Assembly: GCA_947177425.1 (NCBI GenBank)
Contig: CAMWUN010000016.1
Span: 1-64,000 of the forward strand
DNA from: an uncultured bacterium
GTDB taxonomy: Bacteria; Bacillota; Clostridia; Lachnospirales; Lachnospiraceae
Reading direction: 5' to 3'
Length of the DNA stretch: 64,000 bases
This document shows positions 39,414-50,144 of this stretch, piece by piece. Each line of letters begins with the position of its first letter. Position 1 is the first letter of the stretch. The notes below the pieces were generated by a model. The model ran no database searches and was not told the DNA's origin. It was given only the letters and a program-made list of their open reading frames with translations. Position numbers and translations under genes: made by a program.

Positions 39414-40889
39414 ATGTACGTGGATAAAATTGAACAGCGAGGAGTGAGCGTAGTGTTTGTGTCAATGTTTTTCCTGCTTTTTCTGGGAATCGTGGTGACA
39501 TTGTTTTTTGCATTGCCTGTAAAATGCCGTCCTTTCATACTTCTTTTTTCCAGTTATTTATTCTGCGGCTGGATAGATTTGCGGGCTCTGGCGGTGCTTA
39601 TACTGATATCCCTCTGTATATGGAGAGTGGGAATCAGGATAGAAAGATATATGGACAAAGGTCTTGACAGGTCAGGAAAGATAAGTGTGGTTTTGGCGGT
39701 ATGCCTGTATATTTTCCTGCTGTGTGTATATAAATATATGCCTGGTATTCTGAAATGGACCGGACTGGAGGGGCAGGTGTCCCAGAGATTTATCAGTAGC
39801 TTTGTGATGCCGGTGGGGCTGTCCTTTTACCTGTTCCAGGCTATTGGGTATCTGGCAGATGTCTATAAAAGGAAAGAGAGAGCGGAGAAAAGTTTTCTGC
39901 GCTTAAGCTGTTATTTTGCATTTTTTCCAAAACTGGTAAGCGGCCCCATTGAGCGGGAGCGGGGATTCCTTGAACAGTTTAAGGAAATCGGGAAGGTTAA
40001 ATTCTGGGACAGGGGCAGGCTTTCCACAGCATTTACGTATATGCTCTGGGGATATTTCATGAAAATGGTGGTGGCGGACCGTCTGGCGGTTACGGTTAAC
40101 CGGATTTTTGAAAATCCTTATGGGTTTGACAGTATATGGCTTGTTCTGGGCGCTCTTTTCTATACAATACAGATATATTGTGACTTTGCAGGATATTCTT
40201 ATATTGCTATAGGCTGTGGGAAGATTTTCGGAATAAATCTTACACATAATTTCGAATCCCCTTATTGTGCCAGGACGATTTCCGGTTTCTGGCGCAGATG
40301 GCATATTTCATTAAGTACATGGCTGAGGGATTACCTGTATATACCCTTAGGAGGAAACCGTAAGGGGACTGTCAGAAAATGTTTCAATACCATGATTGTA
40401 TTTTTGGTGTGCGGCATGTGGCATGGGGCAGGATTTAACTTTATTGTGTGGGGGTTTCTGCACGGGATATATTCAGTAATAGAAGTGATATGGCACAAAA
40501 CAGGACGGAAGATGAAGGGAGGACAGATAATTACCTTTTCAGCAGTAGCCTTTGCGTGGATTTTTTTCCGGGCTGAAAATTTAAAATCTGCATCAGACTA
40601 TGTGGCAGGGATGTTTACCATTGGCGTCAGGCCCGGAACGTGGCCTGGGATTATGCAGTTCTTAGAGTTGGACGCCGTGGAGGCTGTCGTTATTGTTCTT
40701 GGAATTGCGGTTGTATGGGCGATAGACGGACTTTGCAATAAGAGACGGATGCATCTGCCGGTGCTTATCCAGTACAAGGAAAATGCGGCAAGGTATTTTG
40801 TCTTTTATCTGCTGCTTATTGCAATATTTATTTTCGGCGTGTATGGGCCGGGGTATCATGCGGAACAATTTATTTATATGCAGTTTTAG
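39414..40889 (+). CDS. MBOAT family O-acyltransferase
   Basis: MPVGLSFYLFQAIGYLADVYKRK, LVSGPIERERGFLEQFK, FWRRWHISLSTWLRDYLYIPLGGNRKG, GMWHGAGFNFIVWG. Confidence 0.95.
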   Translation: MYVDKIEQRGVSVVFVSMFFLLFLGIVVTLFFALPVKCRPFILLFSSYLFCGWIDLRALAVLILISLCIWRVGIRIERYMDKGLDRSGKISVVLAVCLYIFLLCVYKYMPGILKWTGLEGQVSQRFISSFVMPVGLSFYLFQAIGYLADVYKRKERAEKSFLRLSCYFAFFPKLVSGPIERERGFLEQFKEIGKVKFWDRGRLSTAFTYMLWGYFMKMVVADRLAVTVNRIFENPYGFDSIWLVLGALFYTIQIYCDFAGYSYIAIGCGKIFGINLTHNFESPYCARTISGFWRRWHISLSTWLRDYLYIPLGGNRKGTVRKCFNTMIVFLVCGMWHGAGFNFIVWGFLHGIYSVIEVIWHKTGRKMKGGQIITFSAVAFAWIFFRAENLKSASDYVAGMFTIGVRPGTWPGIMQFLELDAVEAVVIVLGIAVVWAIDGLCNKRRMHLPVLIQYKENAARYFVFYLLLIAIFIFGVYGPGYHAEQFIYMQF

Positions 40890-40899
40890 AGGATAGGCT

Positions 40900-41937
40900 A
40901 TGACGAAGAAAAAGGTAAAAAAGATATTTGAATATAAAAACTGGGTGAGGATGGGTTTTGTCCTGTTATTTCTGGTGACGATCTATTTGGCGGCAAGCAT
41001 TTTGAGTATTAAGTCTTATCATGGAGTAAACCAGAAGGACGGTCTGTACTGGCAGCCGAAAGATTCCATAGATGTGGTGATGATGGGAACCAGCCATGTC
41101 CACTGTAATATAAATACGGCGCTTTTGTGGGAAGTGTACGGGATTGCCGCTTATGATTACAGTGGGGCGGAGCAGCCTTTATGGATGACTTATTATTACC
41201 TAAAGGAATTCTATAAGTATCAAAGTCCGAAAGCTGTCATACTGGATATGTACGCGCCTGCGCGGTTTAAGGAAGATTACCAGTATGACTGGATGGCGGA
41301 AAATGTTTACGGCATGAGATTCTCCATTAATAAACTGCAGATGCTTTCCGCCAGCGTGGAGCCTGCAAGGTTTTTTGAGTATTTCCCGTCCTTTGCAGTG
41401 TACCACAGCAGGTACGGGGATTTGGAAACGGAAGATTTTGAAAATTTTTTCTGGGATGAGAAAGAGAAAGAAGCTTTTAAAGGGTATACGCCTTATTGGG
41501 ACCAAACGCCCCAGGAACGTCCCGGCGTTTCGGAGGATAAAAGCGGCGGCCTGACGGAAAAATCGGAAAAATACTTGAGAAAAATCATTGCACTAACGAA
41601 AGAAAAAGGAAGCGATCTGGTGCTGATCGTTGCTCCTTATGTGATAACGGCAGAAGATAAGCAGACCTACAACAGGATTGTGGAGATTGCTGTGGAAGAA
41701 GGGGTTACATTCATTAATTATAACGAATACTATAATGAAATCGGCCTGGATTTCAATGAAGACTTTCACGACGAATCCCATCTGAATTATTGGGGAAGCT
41801 GCAAATTTTCGGATTACCTTGGCAACTTTCTGACATATAATGACAGTATTCCAGACCGGAGGGGACAGAAAGGATACGAATCTTGGGATGAAAATGTGCG
41901 GATAATATATGAAGAGTTAAAGATGCATGGAGGATGA
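40900..41937 (+). CDS. SGNH/DltD-like protein, MBOAT partner
   Basis: N-terminal TM; DVVMMGTSHVHCNINTALLWEVYG; C-terminal DFHDESHLNYWGSCKFSDYLG. Confidence 0.8.
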   Translation: MTKKKVKKIFEYKNWVRMGFVLLFLVTIYLAASILSIKSYHGVNQKDGLYWQPKDSIDVVMMGTSHVHCNINTALLWEVYGIAAYDYSGAEQPLWMTYYYLKEFYKYQSPKAVILDMYAPARFKEDYQYDWMAENVYGMRFSINKLQMLSASVEPARFFEYFPSFAVYHSRYGDLETEDFENFFWDEKEKEAFKGYTPYWDQTPQERPGVSEDKSGGLTEKSEKYLRKIIALTKEKGSDLVLIVAPYVITAEDKQTYNRIVEIAVEEGVTFINYNEYYNEIGLDFNEDFHDESHLNYWGSCKFSDYLGNFLTYNDSIPDRRGQKGYESWDENVRIIYEELKMHGG

Positions 41938-41966
41938 AGCCTAAGTTTTTTCAAACATGCTCTAAG

Positions 41967-42083
41967 CGTTACTGTTCACTCAAAAATCCATTGAAAATTG
42001 CCATCGGCAATGGGATTTTTGCACTCCCGAATCACTTTCTTACGACCAGCGCAGTAAATGCGCAGGTCTGTGTGAACAGTAAC
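41967..42083. repeat. MITE-like element with 12-bp perfect TIRs and 7-bp flanking direct repeats
   Basis: gttactgttcac (41968-41979) / gtgaacagtaac (42072-42083); ctctaag at 41960-41966 and at 42084-42090. Confidence 0.65.
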
Positions 42084-42195
42084 CTCTAAGGAGTCCGTGG
42101 CCTGAAAATAAGTCTGTCTTGTCTTTTCTCCAGCTATACATTATAATGTAGTGATGCGGAGAAAGGGAAATATTGCTTGACAGGAGTGCAGGAAA

Positions 42196-43989
42196 ATGGG
42201 GATTCGGAAGAAAAAGATACTTTTTATATTATTTTCTGTAGTATTCTGGGCACTTTTTCTGAATCTTGAAAAACTGACAATGTTGTTTGGCAATAAAATC
42301 ATGTCTGTGGATGTGGTAAGTGAAGGGGAATTGGCTGGTATTATCGCAAATAAAAAGGCGGTGGACTGGGAAGGGGCAGTTAAATATGATAAACACTCTG
42401 CTGCTTATGACATCCAGTCGCATACACTGTTCGTTCCCCAGACGCTGGCGGGGCATGGGTGGGAAGGAAAGCTGGAGACAGAATACGGAAAGCTTTATTT
42501 TCTTGATGACGCCTATCTGAAAGATAAGGAGTCTGCCATGAGCGAGGGACATGTTTTTAAGCTGTATCAGGTAAGAGATCAGGAATATGATGAGTATCAG
42601 GTGGTTTTTACCGGAATGCCGGTCATGACTCTTTTTGAAGAGAAGACAGAGGGGGAAGAAGGTTCGGAAATCATGTATGGCGTGGTGCAGGTATACGACC
42701 AGTATCATACCAGTATGCGGTTTCAAAGCGAAGCGTGCACCTTTCACATAAGAGGTGGTTCCTCCCGGGGATATGAGAAGAAGAGTTATAAATTAGAACT
42801 TGAAAACAGGGATTTATCCCTGCTTGGCATGAGGAAAGATGACGACTGGATACTGAATGCCCTTTATGATGATGCAGGGCTTATCCACAATAAGGTTTCT
42901 GCACAGGTATGGGAAGAAATTGCTTTAAACGGCAGCGTGAAGAACAGTACTGGAGCCAGTCTGGAATATGTGGAACTGTTTTTAAATAATGAGTATCAGG
43001 GAGTTTATGCGTTAACAGAAAGGATAGATAAGAAAGAACTGTCCCTCAAAGAAAATGACATTTTGTATAAATGCAGAGCCTACAGGATACCGGAGGAACA
43101 TAATTATTCCAATGAAGAAACAGATGAAATGAGGCCGGTTTTTTTATTAAAATATCCAAAGGATTATGAAGAGGAAGACTGGAATCCGATAAAGACATGG
43201 GTGGACTACTATGTAAAGGGCGGTGCGACGAGTTTTCAGGAGGGAATGGCTTTCCTGAATATGGAAAATACTCTGGACTATAATTTGTTCTGTATGCTTA
43301 TCAATGGAACAGATAATCTGAGGAAAAATATATTTTTCCTTGCGGAATATCAAAGCGACGGCACGTATCAATTTATCAAGATACCATGGGATTTGAATGC
43401 CACATGGGGGAATCCGTGGGTAGATCAAGAAGAATGTAATTATACTCTATATGACCCTGATAGTTATAATAATGTGAGTGCGTGGACATCGGATGCCAGC
43501 GCCCTTTATTACTTGGATAAAGAAACGGTTTCTTATCTGATGCGCGAGAGATGGAATCAACTGCGAAGCAAAGAGATAATCAGTAAAGAAAAGATATTTA
43601 AAATACTTGATGAACAGTTTGGATATCTGCATGCTTCCGGGGCATATGGACGGAATTACAGCCGATGGCAGAACGGGGCAGAATGCTGGCAGGACAGCTA
43701 TATATATGAATATGTGGAGAAGAGAATTGATTTTCTTGACCAGTATTTTGACCAGTTATATGAGGATGTCATATCGCCTAAAATATTTGATGGCATAGAC
43801 TATTCGGAGGAATTTGATACCAGATATTATTGGGAAGAAAACAGGGCTACGCTAAAAGAATTATATTCTTATGACCCTGGTAAGCTTTTGGAACATTATG
43901 TGCTGTATGGAAAGCCTTTTGAATTGAAAGGAATTTATGACGGAGGCAAGTTCCCGGAAGTATTTGAGGAGTCAGATAATGTGGGATAG
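42196..43989 (+). CDS. CotH kinase family protein (copy 1), with extra C-terminal 'YYWEENR...LLEHYVLYGKP' module
   Basis: FHIRGGSSRGYEKKSYKLELEN, LIHNKVSAQVWEEIA, YVELFLNNEYQGVYALTERIDKKEL, FIKIPWDLNATWGNPW. Confidence 0.85.
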   Translation: MGIRKKKILFILFSVVFWALFLNLEKLTMLFGNKIMSVDVVSEGELAGIIANKKAVDWEGAVKYDKHSAAYDIQSHTLFVPQTLAGHGWEGKLETEYGKLYFLDDAYLKDKESAMSEGHVFKLYQVRDQEYDEYQVVFTGMPVMTLFEEKTEGEEGSEIMYGVVQVYDQYHTSMRFQSEACTFHIRGGSSRGYEKKSYKLELENRDLSLLGMRKDDDWILNALYDDAGLIHNKVSAQVWEEIALNGSVKNSTGASLEYVELFLNNEYQGVYALTERIDKKELSLKENDILYKCRAYRIPEEHNYSNEETDEMRPVFLLKYPKDYEEEDWNPIKTWVDYYVKGGATSFQEGMAFLNMENTLDYNLFCMLINGTDNLRKNIFFLAEYQSDGTYQFIKIPWDLNATWGNPWVDQEECNYTLYDPDSYNNVSAWTSDASALYYLDKETVSYLMRERWNQLRSKEIISKEKIFKILDEQFGYLHASGAYGRNYSRWQNGAECWQDSYIYEYVEKRIDFLDQYFDQLYEDVISPKIFDGIDYSEEFDTRYYWEENRATLKELYSYDPGKLLEHYVLYGKPFELKGIYDGGKFPEVFEESDNVG

Positions 43990-44009
43990 ATTTAAGGAGT
44001 GGATGCAGC

Positions 44010-45878
44010 TTGACTTTGGGTAATAAAATGCGTCTTTTTATGGCAGTGAGCGCAGGCTTGATGCTGGCAGCCGTTCTGGCGGTGTCCTATCTAAGGACAG
44101 ACCATGAAAAGGAACTTGTGGAAAGGCTTGTCTTTGAGTGTATGGCAGACGGGCAGAAGATAGAATTAAAGCTATGGGAAGATGAGGAGGCGGGAAGATA
44201 TTACCTTTTCCTGCCCTCATGTTTTGCAGGGAAAACAATGGATTTCACTCTCCGGTATGAGGAGGGAAAAGGGGCGGTAAGGATAGACGGGACTGTCTAT
44301 AGGAGGGACAGTACATGGGCAGAAGCAGGAAAAGAAGAAATTCACGGGCTGGAACTTAAAAGCCCCTTGGGCGTTTTTAATGGGGAAAAGCCCCTGCAGG
44401 TGCTTGCATCAGCAAATCTGCCTGCCTTTATGATTTCGGCGGAAGCAGAGGAAGATATTCTTGATTTGGAGGAGTTTGATAACAAAAAGTATATTGAGAC
44501 AGGTAATTTGCTGGTGGTAGACCAGTCAGGCAGTGTGGTCTGCCGGGAGAAGCTGGACAAGTTTAAGGTCAGAGGTAATCTGACAGCCTCCCTGGACAAA
44601 AAACCCTTTACTTTTACCTTTCAAAACCCCGTCTCTCTGTGCGGCATGAAGTCTGCTTATAAGTGGAATCTGCTGGCTAATGCCACAGACGGGTCTTATA
44701 TAAGGAATAAACTGATACTTGATTTGGCGAACCAGAGCATAGACGCTTATGAACCTGACGGGGAATTCGTGGAGGTTTATCTGAACGGTGTCTATCAGGG
44801 GATGTATCTTCTGACGGAAGCTGTGCAGATTGGTGAAAACAGGCTGGAGATCCCGGAACAGAGCAGTTGGTTTCTGGAAATGGAACTGGATTTCCGTATG
44901 GAGGAGGATGTGCCCTATGTGATATCGGATGGGGGGCAGATATTTGCAGCCGGATTTGTAAGTGCAAAACCTTCCGAAGAACTCAGCCAGATCCAATATA
45001 TGATAAATGATATTGAAAGTGCGCTGACGGCGGAGGATGGCAGAAGCGTGATAAGCGGGAAATATTTAAGAGAACTGATTGATATGGGGTCATGGGCGGA
45101 GGCTTTTCTGGTTCAGGAAATATCGGGGGACCATGATACGGGAATAGCCAGTCAGTTTTCTTATGTACTGGATAAGGAAAATCCTTTTTTATATGCAGGC
45201 CCGGTGTGGGATTTTGACGGCACTATGGGCAATGTGAATACACCCATGTTTGGCAATCCGTCAGCTCTTACGGCCTCTGTCTGCAATTCAAGGCCCGAAG
45301 GGAATCCCAATCAGAACAGATGGCTTTCGGCAATGTATAAAAATCCGGAATTCCAGGCGCTTACAGCGGAAAAATACAGCAAGGTGTTCAGATATAACCT
45401 TGGCTGGGCAATCGATACAGGGATTGACCAGCATGTAGAAGTAATAAGGCGCAGTGCCGTTTTGGATGCACTGAAATGGCATGAAAAAAGGCAGAACTGG
45501 ATGTTTGTACATCCGGCTGAGAAGGAAGCTTCTGCAGGGGATGAATTTGTACCAGAAGATGATTATGCAAAGTTTTCTGATTTGGACCAGCATGTGGAAA
45601 TGGTAAGGGAGTTTCTTTTGGAAAAGAAAGATTTTCTGGACAAGCTGTGGGTGGAAAAAAGGGATTACTGTGTGGTGGAGGTAAGGAACGATGCCCCCTT
45701 TTTAAATCAGGACTATAACCAGACCCTGTATTATTGGGTGGAGCGGGGAAAGCCTTTGGAAGAGCTGCCCCGATATGAGATGTACCACTTCGCGGGTTAT
45801 GTTAACCGGGAAAATGGGGAACAGGTAGTAGAAGGCACAGTGATTTATGAGGATTGTGTCCTGGAAGGCATTTGGTAA
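44010..45878 (+). CDS. CotH kinase family protein (divergent type)
   Basis: KFKVRGNLTASLDKKPFTFTFQN, LIRNK-like SYIRNKLILDLANQ, FVEVYLNGVYQGMYLLTEAVQIG, AGPVWDFDGTMGNVN. Confidence 0.8.
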   Translation: MTLGNKMRLFMAVSAGLMLAAVLAVSYLRTDHEKELVERLVFECMADGQKIELKLWEDEEAGRYYLFLPSCFAGKTMDFTLRYEEGKGAVRIDGTVYRRDSTWAEAGKEEIHGLELKSPLGVFNGEKPLQVLASANLPAFMISAEAEEDILDLEEFDNKKYIETGNLLVVDQSGSVVCREKLDKFKVRGNLTASLDKKPFTFTFQNPVSLCGMKSAYKWNLLANATDGSYIRNKLILDLANQSIDAYEPDGEFVEVYLNGVYQGMYLLTEAVQIGENRLEIPEQSSWFLEMELDFRMEEDVPYVISDGGQIFAAGFVSAKPSEELSQIQYMINDIESALTAEDGRSVISGKYLRELIDMGSWAEAFLVQEISGDHDTGIASQFSYVLDKENPFLYAGPVWDFDGTMGNVNTPMFGNPSALTASVCNSRPEGNPNQNRWLSAMYKNPEFQALTAEKYSKVFRYNLGWAIDTGIDQHVEVIRRSAVLDALKWHEKRQNWMFVHPAEKEASAGDEFVPEDDYAKFSDLDQHVEMVREFLLEKKDFLDKLWVEKRDYCVVEVRNDAPFLNQDYNQTLYYWVERGKPLEELPRYEMYHFAGYVNRENGEQVVEGTVIYEDCVLEGIW

Positions 45879-45896
45879 CAGACAGGAGAGCAGTAA

Positions 45897-46598
45897 TTGG
45901 AACAGATACGTTACAGACATGAGTATAAATATCCCCTGACCAGGGGGCAGGCTCTGATAGAGGATGCGAAGATAAGCGCGCTTATGTCCAGGGACGTTCA
46001 TGCTGTTGGGGAGGGATTTTATAACATCAGAAGCCTGTATTTTGACGATTATGAAAATAGCTGTTATATGGACAATGAAAACGGTGTGGATAACAGGGAA
46101 AAATACAGAATCAGGATATACAATCACAGCCTGGAGAGAATCAGTCTGGAAGTGAAGCGGAAAATCCGTGGGAAAACCAGCAAAAAATCCTGTCTGATTA
46201 GTCAGAAACAGTGCAGGCAGTTGATGGATGGACAAATACCGGATGAAATCAGTCCGGCACAGCAGACCCTTCACAAGCTGGCTTATCTGATGGCAGTCCG
46301 GCTCATGCGGCCTGCGGTGATTGTGGACTACGACAGAGTTCCATATGTGTACAGGCCGGGAGATGCCAATGTGAGAGTGACATTTGACAGTAATATTAAG
46401 TCCGTAGGAAACGTTCATTCGTTTTTGGATAAAGAAATTCAGGGGAGAGGTGTTCTGCCTGCCGGATATGTTTTGATGGAAGTGAAATTTGACAGTTTCC
46501 TGCCGGATGAGGTTCATGGACTTTTACAGCTTGACGGCCTGACCGCAAGTACTTTTTCAAAGTATTATCTTTGCAGAAAATTTGCATCGGGTTTGTAG
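45897..46598 (+). CDS. VTC-domain polyphosphate polymerase-like protein (copy 1)
   Basis: RHEYKYPLTRGQALIEDAKI, YNIRSLYFDDYENSCYMDNENGVDNREKYRIRIYN, ISLEVKRKIRGKTSKKS, VLMEVKFDSFLP. Confidence 0.85.
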   Translation: MEQIRYRHEYKYPLTRGQALIEDAKISALMSRDVHAVGEGFYNIRSLYFDDYENSCYMDNENGVDNREKYRIRIYNHSLERISLEVKRKIRGKTSKKSCLISQKQCRQLMDGQIPDEISPAQQTLHKLAYLMAVRLMRPAVIVDYDRVPYVYRPGDANVRVTFDSNIKSVGNVHSFLDKEIQGRGVLPAGYVLMEVKFDSFLPDEVHGLLQLDGLTASTFSKYYLCRKFASGL

Positions 46599-46703
46599 GC
46601 TCCCTGGCAGTAGCAGTACAGGCATAAGTGTGCAGACCATCGGGTGCGGAACTGGTGTGGAACCAGCACTGGATGACACAGGCGGAAGAACGGAGGACGG
46701 AAA

Positions 46704-47378
46704 ATGAATTTTTCAGATATTTTTAAAAAAGATTTTATTGCATCCTATACCAGTGAAAATATTAGTGTGCCCCATATTACGGCGATACTTCTCATTACAG
46801 CGGTTATTGCCTGTTACATTTTTATTGTTTACAGGCTGATTACCAAAAAGACCTTTTATTCAAAAAATTTTAATATATCCCTTGCGGCAATTGCAGTGAT
46901 TACTTCAGCGATTATTCTGGCAGTCCAGTCCAGTATCGTCATTTCGCTGGGAATGGTGGGCGCCCTTTCCATTGTTCGCTTCCGTACGGCTATCAAAGAA
47001 CCTATGGATTTGTGTTTCCTGTTCTGGTCTATTGCAGTGGGAATCTGCTGCGGCGCCCATATGACGGAAGTTGCCCTTGTACTGTCGGCGGTTCTTACAA
47101 TGCTGGTAATCATACTTGACAGACTGCCTGTGGGACGGGCCCCTATGATTCTGGTGGCAAATCTTGGGAAATCACAAAATGAGCCGCTTTTTACGCAGAA
47201 AGTCGGGGAATACTGTAAATACTATAAAGTAAAATCCAGAAACATTGCCGGGGGACGCTGTAATCTTGTTTTGGAAGTCCGTGCCGCCAAAGAATATGAG
47301 ATGATGCAGGAACTTGAAAAGATGGAGGATGTGGAAAGCGTTTCGCTGGTGTCCCATGACGGGGAAGTGACATTTTGA
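46704..47378 (+). CDS. DUF4956-like membrane protein (copy 1)
   Basis: QSSIVISLGMVGALSIVRFRTAIKEPMDLCFLFWSIAVGICCGA; four-TM pattern. Confidence 0.85.
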   Translation: MNFSDIFKKDFIASYTSENISVPHITAILLITAVIACYIFIVYRLITKKTFYSKNFNISLAAIAVITSAIILAVQSSIVISLGMVGALSIVRFRTAIKEPMDLCFLFWSIAVGICCGAHMTEVALVLSAVLTMLVIILDRLPVGRAPMILVANLGKSQNEPLFTQKVGEYCKYYKVKSRNIAGGRCNLVLEVRAAKEYEMMQELEKMEDVESVSLVSHDGEVTF

Positions 47379-47483
47379 GAACTGGTTTTGCGGGGGCGCT
47401 GGCTTTATTTTTAGAGGGGAGTGTCAGTTGACGTAATTTTTAGATGATGCTATGATGTTACAGTTGGAACAAAAGATAAATAA

Positions 47484-48494
47484 ATGTTGATATCAGGTAA
47501 AAAGGAGAATAAAATGTCAGTTAAGTTTCATAATTTTGGGGGGACTCTTGGATGGAATCTTCAGAAGAAGTTTCCTAAACTTTCGTCGGAAAGTTACTTA
47601 AAGCTTCAGTTTTTGACAAGGAATAAGCTTCAGAAAAAATATATTGATTATTTTTTGAAAAATAATGAAGTGCCCATGCCGCTGGTGGTAAATCTGGAGA
47701 CGATTAACAGGTGCAATAGTACCTGTTCTTTCTGTACAGCCAACAGGAATGCGGAGAAGCGTCCCTATAAGCGGATGGAGGAGGATTTGTTCTACAGCAT
47801 TATTGACCAGCTCCGGGACTGGGGGTATAAGGGGCATCTGACTTTATACGGGAACAATGAGCCTTTTCTGGACACCAGGATTGTGGAGTTTCACAAATAT
47901 TGCAGAGAGCAGCTTCCGGACAGCTTTATTTTCCTTTCTACGAATGGCTTATTGCTGACGGTGGAGAAGGTGAAGGAAATTATCCCCTATGTGGATCAGC
48001 TTATAATCAACAATTATTGCCGGGATATGAAGCTTCATGACAATGTGCAGGAGATTTATGAATATGCAAAAGCCCATCCGGAAGAGTTTAAAGATGTGGA
48101 GCTTTTGATTCAGATGCGTTATATGGACGCGGTGCTGACTAACAGGGCGGGAAGCGCGCCCAATAAGCAGAATACACAGAAAATCATTAAGGAAACCTGC
48201 CTGATGCCATATACGGATATGTTTATCTTTCCGGACGGACGGATGGGGATTTGCTGTTGCGATAATTTTGAAGCAACCACGCTGGCGGATCTGAATGTGA
48301 CGCCTTTGAAAGAAGCCTGGAACAGTAAAGCCTATCAGCAACTGCGTAAGGCTATTCAGACCAGCCGGGGGGACTATAATTTCTGTAAATACTGTGACTT
48401 CATTGATGCAGGCCTTAGGATGGATGCAGTGGACGATACTTTAAAGAACAGGGATGCCAATCACGGGGCAAGGCAGTCGTTGTTTAGAAGATAA
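47484..48494 (+). CDS. Radical SAM / SPASM domain protein
   Basis: VNLETINRCNSTCSFCTANRN (CxxxCxxC), LTLYGNNEPFLD, SPASM-like FPDGRMGICCCDNFE...NFCKYCDF. Confidence 0.9.
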   Translation: MLISGKKENKMSVKFHNFGGTLGWNLQKKFPKLSSESYLKLQFLTRNKLQKKYIDYFLKNNEVPMPLVVNLETINRCNSTCSFCTANRNAEKRPYKRMEEDLFYSIIDQLRDWGYKGHLTLYGNNEPFLDTRIVEFHKYCREQLPDSFIFLSTNGLLLTVEKVKEIIPYVDQLIINNYCRDMKLHDNVQEIYEYAKAHPEEFKDVELLIQMRYMDAVLTNRAGSAPNKQNTQKIIKETCLMPYTDMFIFPDGRMGICCCDNFEATTLADLNVTPLKEAWNSKAYQQLRKAIQTSRGDYNFCKYCDFIDAGLRMDAVDDTLKNRDANHGARQSLFRR

Positions 48495-48505
48495 AACAAT
48501 AAATT

Positions 48506-48543
48506 AAGAGGTCTTCCGACACTGCAGCCGGAGGACCTCTTTT
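48506..48543. terminator. Bidirectional terminator between convergent genes
   Basis: aagaggtcttccg-acactgcagc-cggaggacctctttt. Confidence 0.75.
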
Positions 48544-48569
48544 CCATCATAGCAGGGCAGCGTTTAGTG

Positions 48570-50144
48570 TTAATCCACTTCTGCCTGATTCTTTTCTGCT
48601 TCCTCATGGTATTCTTTTTCGGTATTGACATTCCAGATATTGGTCTTGTCCTTTCTGCCGCTCAGGATATTGCCTACGGCTTCAAAGGATGTCACCATAG
48701 AGTGGTCGATATTATTGTATCTGTGCTGTCCGTTGCGTCCCACGCAGTAAAGGTTGTCTATAGAACTTAAGTATGCTACCAGAGTGTCGATTTCATCATA
48801 GGTGTCAAAGTAAGCGGGGTAAGCTTTTTTGACCTTTTCCATATGGACATCCAGAACCACATCCGGACTGTCAATCAGTCCCAGCTTAATCATTTCAGCA
48901 ATGCCGATTTTGGCAAATTCCTCTTCGGTCATATTCCAGAAATTGTCCCCCTCATTTACAAAGTATTCCAGGCCAATCCATACGGTATGCTCCAAATCCT
49001 TAATCATATAAGGGGACCAGTTGTTATAAATCTGGAAACGCCCCAGCTTTACATTCCTGTCCTGCACATATACCCAGCAGTCAGGGACAATATTGCTGAC
49101 AGTCTTAAGGTTTGTCTTATTTTCCAGATTGATTCTGGGCACAAGGACGCCCAGGGTCATGTAGTCCCGGTAAGGAAGGCCGGCGGCAATTCTTGCGGGA
49201 TCTTTGGGAACATCGTTCATTCCCCCCACTAAATCTTTTACGGGCATAGAGGAAATAAAGTAATCCCCTTCCATGGTATATTCCTGACCGTCCTTCTCAT
49301 AAGTGAGGGAAGTGATCATGTTGTCGCTGTTTTTGTGTATTTTGGTGACTTTGGCGTGTTTGATAATGACGCCGCCCAGTTTTTCCACTTCACTGGCAGT
49401 AACATCCCATAACTGGCCGGGGCCAAGCTTGGGGTATTTAAACTCTTCAATCAGTGAAGTCTCTACCTTGCGGTTTTTCTTTTTCAGCTTCTTTTCAATA
49501 ATATCCTTGAGAATTGCCATGATAGACATTCCCTTGGTACGCTGCGCCCCCCAGGAAGGGTCAATCTCGCTGGGATGGCGCCCCCACAAATTTTCTGTGT
49601 AGTATTCAAAAAACATGGAATATAGTTTCCGGCCGAAACGGTTGATATAAAAATTCTCCAGACTGGTTTCCGGCTTCTTGTGAATCAGGGAGGCAAGATA
49701 ACTGAATCCCACCTGCATGGTAGTCAGAAAACCGAAATTTTTCAGGGTTTCCAGTTTTAAGGAAATAGGATAGTCATAAAAGTCATCATTAAAATAGATA
49801 CGGGACACACGGTGTCTGGTCAGCATGACCCGGTCTTCCTTCTCCGGGTCGGGACCGCCTTTTTTAAGAGGCATGGGGCGGTTTAAAATGATATCATCGT
49901 AAGTGGGCGCACCCTGCATGGGAAGCATCTTGTCCCACCATTCGTTGACCTCGGGAATCTTGGAGAAAAAGCGGTGTCCGCCCATGTCCATGCGGTTGCC
50001 CTTATAATTGACAGTTTTGGATATGCCGCCGAAACAGTCGCTTTCTTCAAATACGGTGACTTCAATGTCCTTTGATTTTGTCAGAAGTTCATAAGCGGCT
50101 GTAAGGCCCGCAGGACCTGCGCCTATGACAAGTGCTTTCTTCAT
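48570..50144 (-). CDS. NAD(P)/FAD-binding amine oxidase-like protein
   Basis: [65 protein letters not shown] supports the start at 50144. Confidence 0.88.
   Translation of the reverse strand: MKKALVIGAGPAGLTAAYELLTKSKDIEVTVFEESDCFGGISKTVNYKGNRMDMGGHRFFSKIPEVNEWWDKMLPMQGAPTYDDIILNRPMPLKKGGPDPEKEDRVMLTRHRVSRIYFNDDFYDYPISLKLETLKNFGFLTTMQVGFSYLASLIHKKPETSLENFYINRFGRKLYSMFFEYYTENLWGRHPSEIDPSWGAQRTKGMSIMAILKDIIEKKLKKKNRKVETSLIEEFKYPKLGPGQLWDVTASEVEKLGGVIIKHAKVTKIHKNSDNMITSLTYEKDGQEYTMEGDYFISSMPVKDLVGGMNDVPKDPARIAAGLPYRDYMTLGVLVPRINLENKTNLKTVSNIVPDCWVYVQDRNVKLGRFQIYNNWSPYMIKDLEHTVWIGLEYFVNEGDNFWNMTEEEFAKIGIAEMIKLGLIDSPDVVLDVHMEKVKKAYPAYFDTYDEIDTLVAYLSSIDNLYCVGRNGQHRYNNIDHSMVTSFEAVGNILSGRKDKTNIWNVNTEKEYHEEAEKNQAEVD

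Noticed and set aside
45702-46517. 271-aa minus-strand ORF opposite the CotH/VTC genes
   Set aside because: Antisense shadow of two supported CDSs.
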